Shown here: positions 1-13,015 of the stretch, piece after piece | How positions within the stretch are numbered: the first letter of the stretch is position 1 | Layout of the letters: each line of letters starts with the position of its first letter | From: Bactericera cockerelli | Lineage: Eukaryota; Arthropoda; Insecta; Hemiptera; Triozidae | DNA: 64,000 nucleotides | Assembly: GCA_024516035.1 (NCBI GenBank) | Contig: CM044959.1 | Span: forward strand, 12,092,872-12,156,871 | Direction: 5' to 3' | Made by a program: the position numbers and the translations under genes | The notes under the pieces: model-generated | What the model saw: the letters and a program-made list of their open reading frames with translations, nothing else | What the model was told of the DNA's origin: nothing | Databases searched by the model: none

Positions 1-2090
1 CCCACTGCCTGCAAATTGGGGGATTTTTAAAAAAACCTTTTTTATGTATCTCTACCCTTATCCCAACGGCGGTCAACCCACCTCGAAGTTCGGGCCCCCC
101 AAAAGGAAAGGGGCGACTTCCTTTTTGACGGTATGTACCCCCCGTCTTGTGAGTTCCCCCCGTGAGGGGGCCCCCCAAGAAAAAAATATTATAATTATCT
201 TGGTTTTATCCTTCCAAGTATAGGGTTTTTGGGGGAAAAAAAAAAATGGGACTGATTTTCTTTTTTTTTTTTTTTGGGGTTTTTTTTCCCTTTTTGTTTG
301 GGTTTTTTACTTTTGTTTTTTGTCATTTCTTTTTAAAAAAAAAATTTTTAAAATTTTTTAAAAAAAAGAATTTTGAGCTGAAGTGGTGGTTCAAGTTTCA
401 GTCCCGGCCGATTCTTTAAAAGGTTTTAATTATGAAGTAAAAGAAATTTTTTTTTAAAAATTTTAAAAAGGGGTTTTTAGGGAAAAAAACCCCAAAAAGG
501 CCCCGAAAAGCCCCGGGTTTTAGTTTGTTTTACATTTTTTAAGTTTTTTTTTTTTTTTCCCTATGTTTTTTTTAAAGTACAAAATATTTTGTTCTTCCAA
601 AAAAATTTTTATTACCCCCCAAAAAAACCCCAAAAAAGCTCCCCCCTTTTTGTCCCCCAAGGGGTTTCCCCTCGGGGGGTTTTTCCCCTTTTTTTTCCTG
701 GTCTGGCTGAGGGATTTAAAAATTTGGCCCTTGTCTGTGACCCTTTTTTCATGTACTTTTCAAATTGGCAGCATTTCTAGTATAAAACGTAGCAATTTAT
801 TTTTCCAAACTTCAAAAAAAAAAAACCCAAATTTAAAAGTGGGGGAAAAATAAAAATTGGGGGGGGGGTTTTTTTCCCCCCCCCTTTTTTTTCCCGGGTA
901 GTTTTGAAGGGGGGTTAAAATTTGGGGAAATTTTAAAAAATTTTTGTTTGTAATTTAAAAAACCCCCTTTTTTGGGTGTTTTTTTGAAAATTTTTGTTTA
1001 AATTTTTTGGGGAAATAATGATTTTTTTGGTGTTGAACTTTTTTTTAAAATTTTGTTTTATTAAAAAATAAAATAAATTGATTTTTAAAACAGTGAAAAA
1101 ATTTTGAAAAAAATTTTAAAAATTTTTAATTTTAATGATTTTTTATTTCATTTTTTTTAAAAATTTTTTTTTTGCATGCAGCTGGGCAACTAAAAATTTA
1201 AAAAAAGGGGGAGGGGGCACAAAGCTCTCCATCAATTGCAGACCAAAGTAAAAAGTGGTACTAAGTGGAGGGAAATGTTGTTTCCCCCACAACACGGTTT
1301 TTTTTACAAGGGAAACTTAATTTTTTTTTTTTCAAATATATTACTGTGGCTGTTACTGAAAAATTTGGGGTAGATATACGAAATGAAACAGATGCACAAA
1401 AAACAAATTTTTGATAGAGTTACAACAATTTTTATGTTCCAACACTTGGAAAAGTAAAAATTTTGGTTTCATATTTTTCTCCCCACTCGAATCTTCAAGT
1501 GGCATTTTTTGGGTTTTTAAAAAAAAAGGTTTTTTAAATTTTTTAAAAATATGGGGAAAAAACACACGAACCCGGGGGAGGGGTTTGAACCCCCTCTTTC
1601 TGAATCATTTTAAAATTTGGGGGAAAAAAAAAGGTAGGGGGGGTTGGGGGGTGGGGGGCCCCCCCAGAGTGGGGGAAATTTTTTTTGTTACAACTGTCAA
1701 TTAAAAAAGACCAGCCCCCCCGTCCCCCCCCAAAATTTTTTTCGAAAAAAATTTAAATTTCAGGGGGGACATAAATTTTGCAAAGTGGGGGAAAAAAGGG
1801 GTGTTTTGAGGGCAAAAAACCCAGGTGAATTCTTGGGCCGTGCGACGAAAAAGGCCCGGGGAAAAAGTTCAAAATTTTTTTTTACCCAGGGCAGTTGGGA
1901 AAAAAAAAATTCCTTTGCCGTGAAAAAAATTTTTTCCAAAAAACGAAAAAAGGACGTTAAAAAAATTTTTGGGGATCGATAAACCCCCCTTTTTGCCTAT
2001 TTTTTTCTGCCGATTTGGCCCACTAAAAAAACCCTTAAAATTTGCGTTGGGCCCCCAAAAAAAATTTTTTTTGTGGTAAAAAAACCCAAA
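1..2090. other. most corrupted end of the left arm, no gene
   Basis: The stretch consists largely of runs of four or more identical bases. It still aligns in reverse complement to 30970-33007; for example, the sequence around 390-410 retains the tRNA-like B-box region seen at 32620-32640, and 700-800 matches 32250-32345 closely. No coding region can be supported. Short open frames here are by-products of homopolymer runs. Confidence 0.85.
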
Positions 2091-2099
2091 AAAAGGGGC

Positions 2100-2215
2100 A
2101 TAAATTTCATGTCCCGGCTGGGGGTTTTTTAAAAACCCCCAAAAAATGGAAAAAATTTGGGTTCACAGAAAAGGGGCCCCTTTACCACTGAGTACCCAGG
2201 AAAATAGGGGGGAAA
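2100..2215 (-). repeat. SINE3 head, left-arm copy
   Basis: Mirror of the tRNA-derived SINE head at 30878-30965. The 'catgtcccggctgggg' B-box flank and the 'taccactgagtaccc' A-box side are recognisable despite inflated homopolymers. It is not an independent insertion. Confidence 0.7.
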
Positions 2216-2829
2216 TTTTTTTTTAATTTTTTTGAAAGAAAAAAAAATTTTAAAAAAAAATGAAGTGGGTTAAAAATTGGTTTTTTGGGATACCAGTATC
2301 TGCGAGGGGGGGGAAAAGGATATTTACGTTGAAAGAAAGTATTCAGCCATCAACGGTCCAGAGTACTTTTCTTTTAATAGCAAAGGAAGGTAAATGAGTA
2401 ACACAACATCCTCAGCAGCCTTCTTGCAGAAAAATAAAATCACTTCTTTCTCAAAAGGGTTGGTTTTTGGGAGAACTTTTTTCAAAATCTTACAATTAAA
2501 AATACTTTTTTTATCAACAGGCCCCACGTCCGGCGTCGCCATAATTATGAATGATGTGCACCACTTTGACGGTTTTTTTAACCCGCCTCCCCCTCCTCCC
2601 CTAGGCAAGTTTTCTTCTCAAGTTTTTTGTCTCATCAATAATTAGATTACAATTGTGGCTGTCGTTACGCCGTTACCAGCGTCTCTTGGGTTTGCAGCCT
2701 TTTGCTAATATTCCCGCGAGAAAATGTCGTTGCACCGTTATCATCAGGATGAAAACTCGGTAGTCATTATGATAAACTAGATAAAATGAATTACTGATTA
2801 AAAAAAACTACAAAACACAGTGGCCTACG

Positions 2830-3085
2830 TTTTCATATATGTATTGATTGATACACAGCTTACTCATACTTTCCTCATTAGGATAAGGAAAGTTACAAAA
2901 ACTTTCGACAAAAATACAATAGTTTTCCACCATTAGGATAAGAAGAGTTAAAAAAAGTTATACTTTTGTTAACTACTCAAACTCGCTTTACTAAATCCAT
3001 GCTGGAAACCGGGACTCTGAAACACCGACCTCCAAGTTACAAGTCCGCCGACTAATCGATTCAAGCTACAGAGGTCGGATTGTAT
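2830..3085 (-). repeat. SINE1, left-arm copy, with internal 100-bp insert
   Basis: Mirror of 30035-30275. The tRNA-like head is at about 3000-3085, with 'accgacctccaagttacaag' and the Jockey-distal tail following. The internal insertion seen in the right arm is also present, so the duplication happened after that insertion. Confidence 0.75.
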
Positions 3086-3289
3086 ATAACATTATTACTC
3101 TGGATATTTAAAATAATGTTTAGAATATAAACGAGGCATAATCTTTTCAAACCTCTTTTACCTCAAGGACATTTGTCACTTTCAAATGGATCACAAAAAT
3201 AGCTACAAACAGGTTAATTTGTTACCAGATACAGGGTTCTAGTGGTAAATGTATTTTTAATTACGAAATCATGTTTATTGTTATAACTT

Positions 3290-3380
3290 TCATTTCTCCT
3301 CCCCACCTTCTTCTTATTTTTCTTCGTCTTCTTCTATTTCTTATCTTCTTCTATTTCTTCTTCTTTTCTTTCTTTAAATA
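3290..3380. repeat. polypyrimidine (TTC-rich) tract, left arm
   Basis: Imperfect TTC/TTCTT repeats; mirror of the GAA-rich tract at 29740-29820. Open frames across it are low complexity and not coding. Confidence 0.8.
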
Positions 3381-3837
3381 TTATTTATTTTTGTTCACCA
3401 GACAATCTATGGTTTTCGCTTGTAAAAGCATAAGTTGTGAAGAGAAGGATTGCTAGGTGTTCTCCCACGTTTACCCCTTAGGAAAGTGTTTATACTGCAC
3501 GTAAGATCTCATCAATCTTGTTGTATCTTCGGATTCTTGTACAAACAAAATAGCGAAAACTATTTTAAAGTTTCGAAGATTTCTTTTTTCGATTTACCTA
3601 GGTTGATGGAATTTGAAAACTTTTTTAGTGAGATTTTATAATGGACTGATTTTTTTATGCGCTATCGTGTAGCTGAATATTTGTTGAATTTGATCATTAG
3701 CTGGACGAAAATTCGGTGTTACACCTGAATGGGAACTTGTTTTCCACATGTTACAAAAATGTCCATTTATTTTCCACCTTAAAATAATTTTGACAGTTTA
3801 AAGATAGTAAATTTATAACAATTCTAAGAAAGTTATC

Positions 3838-3985
3838 CCTTTTTTTTCTAATCACCGATGTTGTGATATCCCAATTTTCACACAAACTTCGCTTCACTAA
3901 AACTCGTGCTTCATAATTGGATCGAACCACCGACATCGTTACGAGTCAGGCCGCCTTAATGATCGATTCTTAAATTTCGCGGTCA
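3838..3985 (-). repeat. SINE1 variant, left-arm copy
   Basis: Mirror of the tRNA-like SINE at 29156-29300. The B-box region reads 'ggatcgaaccaccgacatcg' on the plus strand. Confidence 0.75.
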
Positions 3986-4143
3986 TAATTCACCAACAGT
4001 ATGACTTTAATAACGATTCATTAATTCGAAAAGAAACGAAAAAATCATACTAGCAGTAATTTTTTTTTTTTTTTTTTTTTTTTTTATTAAATAAACCAGA
4101 GTCCTGGGGACTAAATTTATAATACAATCTAGTTTCTTAAAAA

Positions 4144-5567
4144 CTAATTAAGTATTTTTATTCTAATCTTAAAACTATAATGTAAATAAAATAACTTATG
4201 TACATGGACATAAGCAGACTCGGCTGTTGGGTGGTTACAGAGGAACGTACTAATTAATTGTTCATGTGGTTTTATCCGCTTCAACCGTCTGGTGAGGTCT
4301 TCAATCCTAAGAAGATGGACGGTCTCGGCGATGGGGTGATCCTCTAGCATTTTTTGATGACTCAAGCAAATCTATTCATACAGTCTTTGACTGTCTCAAT
4401 TTTTTCAGGTCCCCCCCACCCCCCCCCCCCTCCCGATGTAGGTCAATCGTCGTATTGTACATGGAGCATTGACTGAGCTCCCGTTGACACTTTATTTGGA
4501 ATCTTTCTATTATGAGTCGGTTGGATGGCCTTGTGCACCCCCATACGTTGGATACCATAGGTCCATATAGGTTACGTACTGTTTGTAAAAGCAAAGAGCT
4601 TGTTTTCTTTGGTAGGGCTGAACCTCTACCAGACAGCCAGGTGATTTTTCTGATTTTTATATTTAATTGTTCGCGTTTTACTTAAATGTTCCTTCCATTT
4701 TAGTTTTGCATCTAGGTTAATACCCAAATACTTAGCATGATTGGATATGGAATCACGTGTGTTATTTAAGTTAAATTGGCCATGGTAGGCAGATTTCTAT
4801 TCGTGGAACTTCTACATGAACTGATTTGCTTTCATTGATTTTGAGTCTCATTTTTCCGTCATCTTTGAAATTTGGGAAATGGGTTTGAGTCAGTGCTGAA
4901 AGTAGTTATCTTGTGTATTATCCCACAATAGCTAAAATGCTGTATCATCAGCCAAAAAGTGGCAATTGTGTTAATGTTGTCATTTGGCATGCTTCACTTG
5001 GTGTACAAAAAATATAAAGGATAGGTCCTAGGACACTCCCTTGTGGGTACAGAGGTTTACCACTCAGAGATCAAGAGTAACTGTCGTCTTGCTTAATTCT
5101 GAAGTACCGGTTGATAAGTACGACTCGGAGGAATTTCAGCAAGATTTTGAGGAAGAATTTTCTTTAGTTTGAAGTTCAGAACCTTCATGGCCAAACCTTT
5201 ATCAATGCTTGAGGGAAAACGTCAAGAAAAATGGCCAGAGCAAACTTTTTTATCTTCAATAGCTTCTCAATTTGGGGTAAGTACTTCTGTGTACATGCTC
5301 AATGCAATTATGCCTGTGAGCGAATCCAAACCTGCATGGTTAGTATCAGATTTTTTTCCTGTTATAGTTAAAAGAAGGCGTTTGATTCAGTATTTTTTCG
5401 AATAATTTTGACAGAACGGTAAAGAGATATTGGCCGGTATGATGTAAGTTCACTTTCTGGCTTTCCAGGTTTCAGAATAATTTTTATTTCATGATTTTTC
5501 CATGGCCAGCGGTACATATTTCATTCTAAACGCAGCATTTATGATCTGGTGTTATTTTTAAACGCAG
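4144..5567 (-). pseudogene. Jockey ORF2 C-terminal part (reverse transcriptase), degraded
   Basis: Mirror of 27617-28888. Minus-strand fragments retain recognisable pieces of the Jockey C-terminus: the 'TVHLLRIEDLTRRLKRIKPH' region at 4260-4365 and the 'YGPMVSNVWGCTRPSNRLI' region at 4490-4570. The frame is broken many times by one- and two-base indels, so no product is possible from this copy as written. The function of the intact protein is given under the right-arm entry. Confidence 0.8.
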
Positions 5568-6176
5568 GCAATGCGCGGATTGGATTGGAGTGAGACAGTG
5601 AGGCGGATGTAACATTTCGTTCTTTTTTTCAATTAATTTAAGTTATTCACTATAGTGGATTAAACAGATTGAAAGCTGAAACCCTTCTAAAATTACTGAA
5701 ACCAATGTAATCTTTAGGAGTTTTTCTAACAATGTAATTTCACCATTAGAAACTGTGATCGTAAAGAAAAAGTTTTTTTTTTTTTTTAAAAAAGAATAAA
5801 ATAAATATTTAATATTTACGAGATACGAAACAAGCGGATCGGAGTTCAGAGCTTTCCAAGATCACGTGACCAGGGAAGCGTGCGTGCACCTCCACACAAG
5901 CTACCTGGTGGTTAGATCTTTCCGTTTACATAATAGAAGTAGATCGTAGTCCGTACTTCGTAATCAGTAATATATAGTGTACATACACAAAATTATATAC
6001 TGCCACTGGTAGATAATGTACTCTAGACTCCAACTGATAAGTGCTGATAGTGACGTGTTACTAGCCCACCTGAGGAAAAAATAACAAAATTCATCTATAC
6101 ACTACACGATGAAACTGCTCGTGGTCGGTGCAAGTCACGCTCTGTAAACTATCTCAGTTTCCTGAGTACTTTTTCT

Positions 6177-8150
6177 ATGGAGTCCATGGAAGAATCTTTT
6201 TCGGATACAGATGAAAGTAAGATAGGGGAACCCAGGAATGCCGAAAAAAAACACCAAGCAGGGAAGCCTTGCAAAAGCCCTAAGATCTTAGAAGAATTTT
6301 ACGCACCAAGTCGGTATTTAAGAAAAGCGCAAGGAACAAATAGAACACCTATAAGCACTGGCAGTCAAGCAAGAAGTGATGTAAGAACGTAAATTTGACC
6401 TTAGTTGATTCTAGTAATGAGTTTTCTCAGAATGAAATCAATCTAAAACAGAACAGGATGAAGTCATAACCAATCGAATAAAGCAATAATTAAAAGTGCT
6501 ATGAGCTCAATCGACTTATAATAGAAAATCTAATACAAAAAAGAATAGAACTAGAAATTGAAAAAGTTAGGGGGATGCATCAAAGCTGTTACGGAGGAAA
6601 ATATGTTTACATTCTTTAAAAAAGAAAAATGAAGTATACAAGAGAAGGCAAGAAGAGGAAATTGAAGGAGATAAGGCCACTTTCCCGGAAAAAATTAATT
6701 TTGAAACTTCAAAGATAGACAGAAAAAAGATGGACAATGAAACATTCAAATGCACAGAGATCAAAGCAGTAAATCACAAAGAACTTGAGGACAGCACAAA
6801 TCTAATACTCATAATAGGTCAAAAGATATCAAAAATATTTAGTTCGGAAAAAACTCGTCGAAAAAGAAAACCCCCACAACAAAGAACCATCTTGAGAGTC
6901 TACAAATGAGTTCCAGGAGAAGGCCAATAATATTCAAAAGTAGGCGCTGATGGTCCCCCCCCCAATCACATCAAATGAAAGAGGAACTCATGGAAGAAGA
7001 AAGTAAGTTGTGTCTATTACACATAAATTATGGAAGATCAGACGCCAAACATTCCGAAGAAGAAGAACTATTTACATCTATTCAGACGACCTGTCAAAAT
7101 TTTAATGAGAGGGAGAAAAAGAAAAATCTTCAAGTGAATGTTAGCAAAACAATATGCAAACATAGAAATTAGTAAACCCTTAGAAAACAACTAGAAATTA
7201 TATTCAGGACACTCTGGAATTAAGATATCTATTACCTTTACACGGAGTAGTTCCTAGTTTTTGCTGAAGTTGCAATCAAAAATAATGGTAAACCTGATTT
7301 TAGTGAAAAAAACAACACATGAGAAGAGAAATACGAATAAAGTAATCAATATTTTACTTGAAGATGAGAACCAAAAATAAAATACAATTGAAATTATAAA
7401 GGAAGATGAATGAAGAAACTAAACACGGATGATGTCGGTGTACAGGTGAAGTATAGTCAGCAAACAAAAAATGGGAATTGCAAGGATTATCTTTGAGGAA
7501 AAAAGTTCACCAATCACAGCAAGATTTTAAACAAATAATTAATGGAATGCATTGGTAATGCTGGAAAAGCTATAGAGCAACAAACAAAAAAAAATTAATT
7601 GTACAAAAGACCTAGATACAACAAAACTACTATTGAGGAATCGAAATTGACCAACCAGGGAAAATATTAAACATACAAGAAGACTTTAAAAGCGGTACAA
7701 ACTTAAGGATTACTGCCAAAGGAACCATCAAATTGCAATACTGGAGGTTGAACGGAGAAGCAGCAAACCTACTACAGATAGGATAAAAAATAAAGTGGGC
7801 TGGTATCTTATGTAGAATCGAGGTATATGCCAGCCCCATGCGTGCTTTAACTGTCTCAGTTTCTATGGACATAAGGCTTTTCATATGTCAAAGTGAATAA
7901 ACATCCCTTGCTATAAAATGTAATCAACAGGCCACATTGCTACAAATTCCAGAACCAATCCTTTTGTAAGGAATGTAAAAAAGAAGGACATCAATCAGGA
8001 AGCCCTAGTTGTGCCACGTTTTTAGAAATCTGCTAGGGAAAGAAACAAAACAACAAAAAGATAGGGTATTCAAGTCACGCATGACAGGGCACATACAAAG
8101 GCAGAATAATGATAGCCGTAGATAATGACAATTTATCCTGATGTCTCGGT
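6177..8150 (+). pseudogene. R1-clade ORF1 (gag-like), degraded left-arm copy
   Basis: Begins with the same 'MESMEESFSDTDESK' start as the right-arm ORF1. Fragments of the body are readable at 6975-7172 ('EEESKLCLLHINY') and a zinc-knuckle remnant lies near 7960-8010 ('CKECKKEGHQSG'). One site is informative: at about 6417-6440 the sequence reads 'gagttttctcagaatg', which keeps the ORF1 frame open, whereas the right arm has one base fewer there and is frameshifted. The left arm can therefore be more correct locally, although most of it is worse. Confidence 0.8.
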
Positions 8151-11100
8151 TAAACTTCATACAAGTGAATTTGAACAGAAGGTCCAAAAGCCCATTATAT
8201 GCTGCACGCCTATATACCAAAATCAGAAACAGATATATTGCCTATTGAGCTGAACCAAATGTCAGGATTGCAAAGGAAAATAACTTAATACTCGGATGCA
8301 AAAGGGGGAGATTACTGATATCTGGATAAACAAATTCAGACATTAAAAATAAACGCCCTAATAAAAGATGATGGATATGTGGGGAATCATGATAGGAAAA
8401 AAAACCTGTACCTTAGCGTTTATATTTCACCAAATAAACAGAGAGTGACACAAGAAAGAATCCTTGAAATCTAGGACATGACTAAGAACATGGGACTAGC
8501 ACACTTTAATAGGTGGCGATTTTAACGCCTGGGCAACGGATTGGGGAAGTAATAAAACGACAAACGAGGTAAATATAATAAAAGACATGGGAAAAGGCCG
8601 AGCATCAACCTCTACTATTTAAATGATGGTGTAACACGACATTTATTCGTGGTTTACAAGGAGTCTTTTATCGACCTAACATTAGGAACAGAGAAAATTC
8701 TAGAATATATAAAAAGACTGGAAAAGTAAGAGATGACGAGGAAAATTGTAGTGTATCACAGATATATTCACATTAAAAACATATAAAGAAAAGGAAATAG
8801 AACTAGAACAAACAACAAAAAACAGGATGGAAACTGGAGAAAGCTTTATTCCAGATTAAAAAAAAATAAGTTTAGAAGAGTCGGATGTACACAACATAGC
8901 AGATGCGATCCAAACTTGATTAAAATAACCTCCAAAGCATGCGATAAAAGTACTTCCAATTAAGAAATTCGGAAAGAACAAGTGGAAACTGTATCATGGT
9001 GGACGGAGAATATAAACCTACTGAGGAAGAGATGTATAAGAAAAAGGAGAATCCTAACACGAAGCAAGAAACGAGCAATAAATCTAGAAACATTACAGAA
9101 AAACTTTTAAAAGATTACAAAGATGCTAAAAGTATGCTGAACAATGAAATAACAAAATCAAGAGAAGCCCGCGTGGAAGAATGTGTGTGAGGAAGTGAAG
9201 ACGACATATGGGGCCGTGGCTATAAATAGTCACAAAAAAATACAACAAAAAAAAATTACTTCGCTGGGAACAGAAAAAACACAAACAAATTTACTAGAGA
9301 ATATCTTTCAAAAACATGAAAAAAATTAAATGGACAAACGAAAAAGAAACTGTAGACATCGAAGGAATTTCACAATGGATGATCTGATCACAGTATTGAT
9401 TCGACTTAGAAAAACATAGCCCCAGGACTCGATGGTATTACTCCTGAGATACTTTAAAGTAGTGATAGAAACAATACCAGAGTATGTACTAGAAGTATTT
9501 AATCTCATTTCTAAGAACAGGGTGAATTTCCAGACATATGGAAAGTTGGAAAAGTTGTTTTGCTTTTTGAAAACCAAACAAACCCCAATCTAGAACACCA
9601 TCGTACCGGCCCATTGTGTCTTGTAGACACCTTTGGGAAGCTATCTAGAAAGTCATGATAGTGAATAAACTAAATAAAGAGCTAGGAACTACACGGATTA
9701 TACCCATCATCAGTTTGGATTTAGACAGGGCGATCAACCAATCGATGCAATACAAAGAAACTATGATTTAACTGATCGTGAAAGAAAAAACAGAAACCAA
9801 AGAAAGATGATTATGCATGTTAACTAGCTTTTTGATGTGAGGAAATGCCTTTAATTCTGCTCCCTGGCTCCAAATAATTGAAAAATTAAAAGAAAAAAAC
9901 ATACCACCTTACCTAGTGGCCGCATTATCCAAACCTACCTATTCAGAGAGGCAGATTGTTTTAGAACGGACATCCAGATGGACTTGACATGCAGGAGTTC
10001 GCAAGGTAGCGTGGCAGCGGAGTTTCCTGTGGAATGTCCTTCTACGATGGTGTGTTGAGATGCAGATGCCAGCGGGGGGGGGGGATGGCGTTCACCTCAC
10101 TGCATCGCCGACGACTTCGCAATGGTTGTACTCGCTAAAGATGAAGAGGCATTAGAAAGGATAGCAGGCATCAGTCCGAACAAGATCTGTACTTGGATGA
10201 ACCAAAAGGGGACTCAGCTAGCACCTGAGAGACTGAGGCAACCTTACTCATTGGCAGAAAAATGTGCAAAACCTCTAAACATAACTCTGTTGGGGGGCTA
10301 CTATAAATTTAACAGATTCACATTAGAGGTACCTGAGGCGATAATACTGGACAAGAGGTTAAACTTTCACCCACATATAGAATACATAGCAGAAAAAGCC
10401 AGGTTGGGTCACAAACTCTCTCATTAGAATTATGCCTAGACACGGAGGAGCAACACACTTTAAGAGGAAACTGTTAAATAATGTAATTGATTCAATCATC
10501 TTGTATGCTGCTCCAATGATGGGGAAAGCCTCAAAATCAAAAGAAATAAAATGAAATTAGACTCGAGTACAACGAATAATTGCTACTCAGAATTTGCAGA
10601 AACCTCTAGAACCGTCTCAACAGAAGCTCTGCCCAAGTCATAGCCAGGAGTTCACCAGTGATCTCATGGTTGAAGAACGTCAAGACAGCTATAAATGTAC
10701 AGCAAGGAAATGAAGAAGCAAAACTTTCACACAAAAAAATGCAAGAAAGATGGAACCTGGCCACGGAAGGGTCATTGGACCAGGAAACTTATCCCTAATA
10801 TTCAACCATGGAGGAGACCGAACAGCATGGAGACGTTAGTTCCCATGGCCCAAATCATCTCGGGCCACGGATGCTTCCAATCATACCTGGAAAGATTCAA
10901 GAGGATTCATACTCCGACATCTGTATGTTCTGCAGTGACGTGGACCCAGCTGAGGCATACCTTTTTCATTTGCAACAGATGGAAAAACACAAGAGATGAG
11001 ATGGGAGGCACAGATTGACTACAGCTCAACGCAAACAACCTGATCGAGCCAATGATGAAGACAAAGGAATCATGGAACATCATTGCCAGATGTATGAACC

Positions 11101-11159
11101 AGATCAGCGGAGCCAAAGAAGACGAGGAAAGGAGAAGGAAAGCCAGTCGAACAACTAGC
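8137..11159 (+). pseudogene. R1-clade ORF2 (endonuclease-reverse transcriptase), degraded left-arm copy
   Basis: Mirror of the intact ORF2 at 22150-25104. Endonuclease remnants ('GDFNAW' region at about 8515-8535), RT core pieces and the region around the 'YADD' box (10100-10125, here read as a damaged C-I-A-D-D) are visible, and the terminal stop at 11157-11159 is kept. Longest open pieces are about 64-107 codons (8996-9190, 10122-10427, 10695-11018). Indels occur roughly every few tens of bases. No functional product can be made from this copy as written. Confidence 0.82.
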
Positions 11160-11579
11160 TTCAATTCCTTTCTTTTTTACAAAAGTCTATTTTATTATAA
11201 AGTGTAATAGAGGAAACAGCCAATCCTGGTGCTTGGCTTTTTCCTCTACAATAACAAGAATGTATATAAAAAAATACTACTGTTTAATAAGTTGTAAAAA
11301 GAGGAAGCAGTCAACATTGAACTTTTGCTTTGTATTATCCTTAGTTTATAAAAAAATTTATATTATGAAGATGTAAATAGAAAAAACACTGAGTTAGATG
11401 TTGACTTTTTCCACTTAAATTTTATCATTAAAAAAATTGTAAAGTGTGTGAAGTTATTATACTAGTGAAGCGAGGTACTTCGAAGTAATTGCCTCGGCGC
11501 GTTCCGAAGTAACCTGTAAAAAAAAAAAAAAAAAAAAAAAAAATAAAAAAAAAAAAAAAAAAAAAAAGCAATGCGCGGA

Positions 11580-13015
11580 TATTTTTAGCAAAATACCGGT
11601 GATCAAATCATAATCCAGGTGCTTTTTTAGGGTTTATCTCATTTTTTATTGTTGCGCTGTACCTCGCTTAGGTAGAAGGTGAGATTTCATATTCCTGTGT
11701 TTATGCATTGTATGTCATCAAGGGTTGTTTGTATTACCTAACTGGGTCGTTTGGTGTTAACGTGCTGGCTAGATATGTAGCAAAATGCAGTGGGCTTTAT
11801 GATTTACTATCCTTCATCCTTGTTCCATCACTATGTTTATGGGTGGCGTCTTGTTACAATCGGTCTCTAAGAGACTTGTAGCTCTCACAGACCATAGTCT
11901 GTTGATTGATCAGCAGTAAGTTCACTAAGGTACTTACTGATAGTACTCTTTTTTCAGGTCTTGTTATTTTTTCCCTAAGATTTCCGGGACTAATCGATTA
12001 AACTTGTTATATCAGTACGAGCGCGGGAGCGGCTGCCTTTTGATTCCTAGCGCGTCGTTTTTCGGCTAACATATTATAAAATTTCAACAGGGTAATTTAC
12101 TCCCGTCGACTTTGTGACAATGTCAGGTGTATTTTTCCCATGCAGCTGCTCTGGGATATCCACAACGAAGTTTATCAAGTTCATGTGTTATCTTCCTGGA
12201 GTTCTGTCAGCGATTGGTATGTTTATTGTTTGTGCCAGTGAAATTTTAAAAAGAGTCCCAATCCGTTCTCTGTTGGTGAGAGCCAGGGTTGGGATTCTTT
12301 TAATTTAATGTGTTCACTTAGTGTTGTAAGTATATAGCCGACTGATCGGAAGATACGTACATAGGTCTTCTATGGTTCATTATAGATAGCAGAGATTTTT
12401 TGAAAACGAAAAAATCTAGAGATCAGGTCTTTTTTCTGGGTCACTTGGCCATATGTAGGAGCACATGTAATTATGAACCCCCTTTCCCTTTTTCTCTGCT
12501 CATATGTTCGTCATAGCGTTTACTAAAATTCTACCTTTGGTATTCGTGATTCTTGATCCAAAATTTACCATGTTTCGCATTCCAGTCGCCACCGATCAAC
12601 ATCGGCCTCTACCCATAGAGCTGAATAATCAGAGTATTCCTCCTGAGATTATTAAAGTGTAGCGTGGTGGGACAATACATGGCAATTATTTTTAAAGGGT
12701 ACGTTTTTGTTTGAAACATTAAAATTGTAATTTGCGCCTTTTCTGGTTGGATTTTAATGTCATCAAAGTGTTTAATCTTTTGTTTTATTAAAATTCCAGA
12801 ATCCGGCCCTAAGCATTATTTGAAAGGATGAGGACTGTGGTAAAATTTATATGAGCATGTGTTTACATTAAAAATTGAGAACAGTTTCTCGCGAGTACAA
12901 TGAAGTATCAGTGACTAGGACAATGTCATATTTATGCTGACTTAATAATACTTACGAGCTTCGTGTCTTGTGACCCAATACCATTGGCATTCCAAAGTAA
13001 AATTGGTATCGTCAT
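11580..13015 (-). pseudogene. Jockey ORF2 N-terminal part (endonuclease), degraded left-arm copy
   Basis: Mirror of 20339-21743. The ORF2 start codon is at 13013-13015, directly abutting the ORF1 stop at 13016-13018, as in the right arm. The block around 12570-12600 corresponds to the endonuclease 'GADWNA' motif. The frame is broken repeatedly. At the A-run where the right-arm ORF2 is frameshifted (21092-21097) this copy also shows an in-frame stop, so that lesion may be real. Confidence 0.78.

Larger units (their letters stand above)
5580..11567 (+). mobile_element. R1-clade LINE, left-arm copy
   Basis: Copy of the element at 21745-27603 in opposite orientation. It is flanked on both sides by the duplication 'gcaatgcgcgga' (5568-5579 and 11568-11579) and ends in an A-rich tail of about 49 nt (11519-11567, one interrupting T). 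The tail is almost the same length as the 50-nt tail of the right-arm copy. Two independent genomic copies would rarely keep equal tails, so this supports a single molecule read twice. It is riddled with indels. Confidence 0.88.
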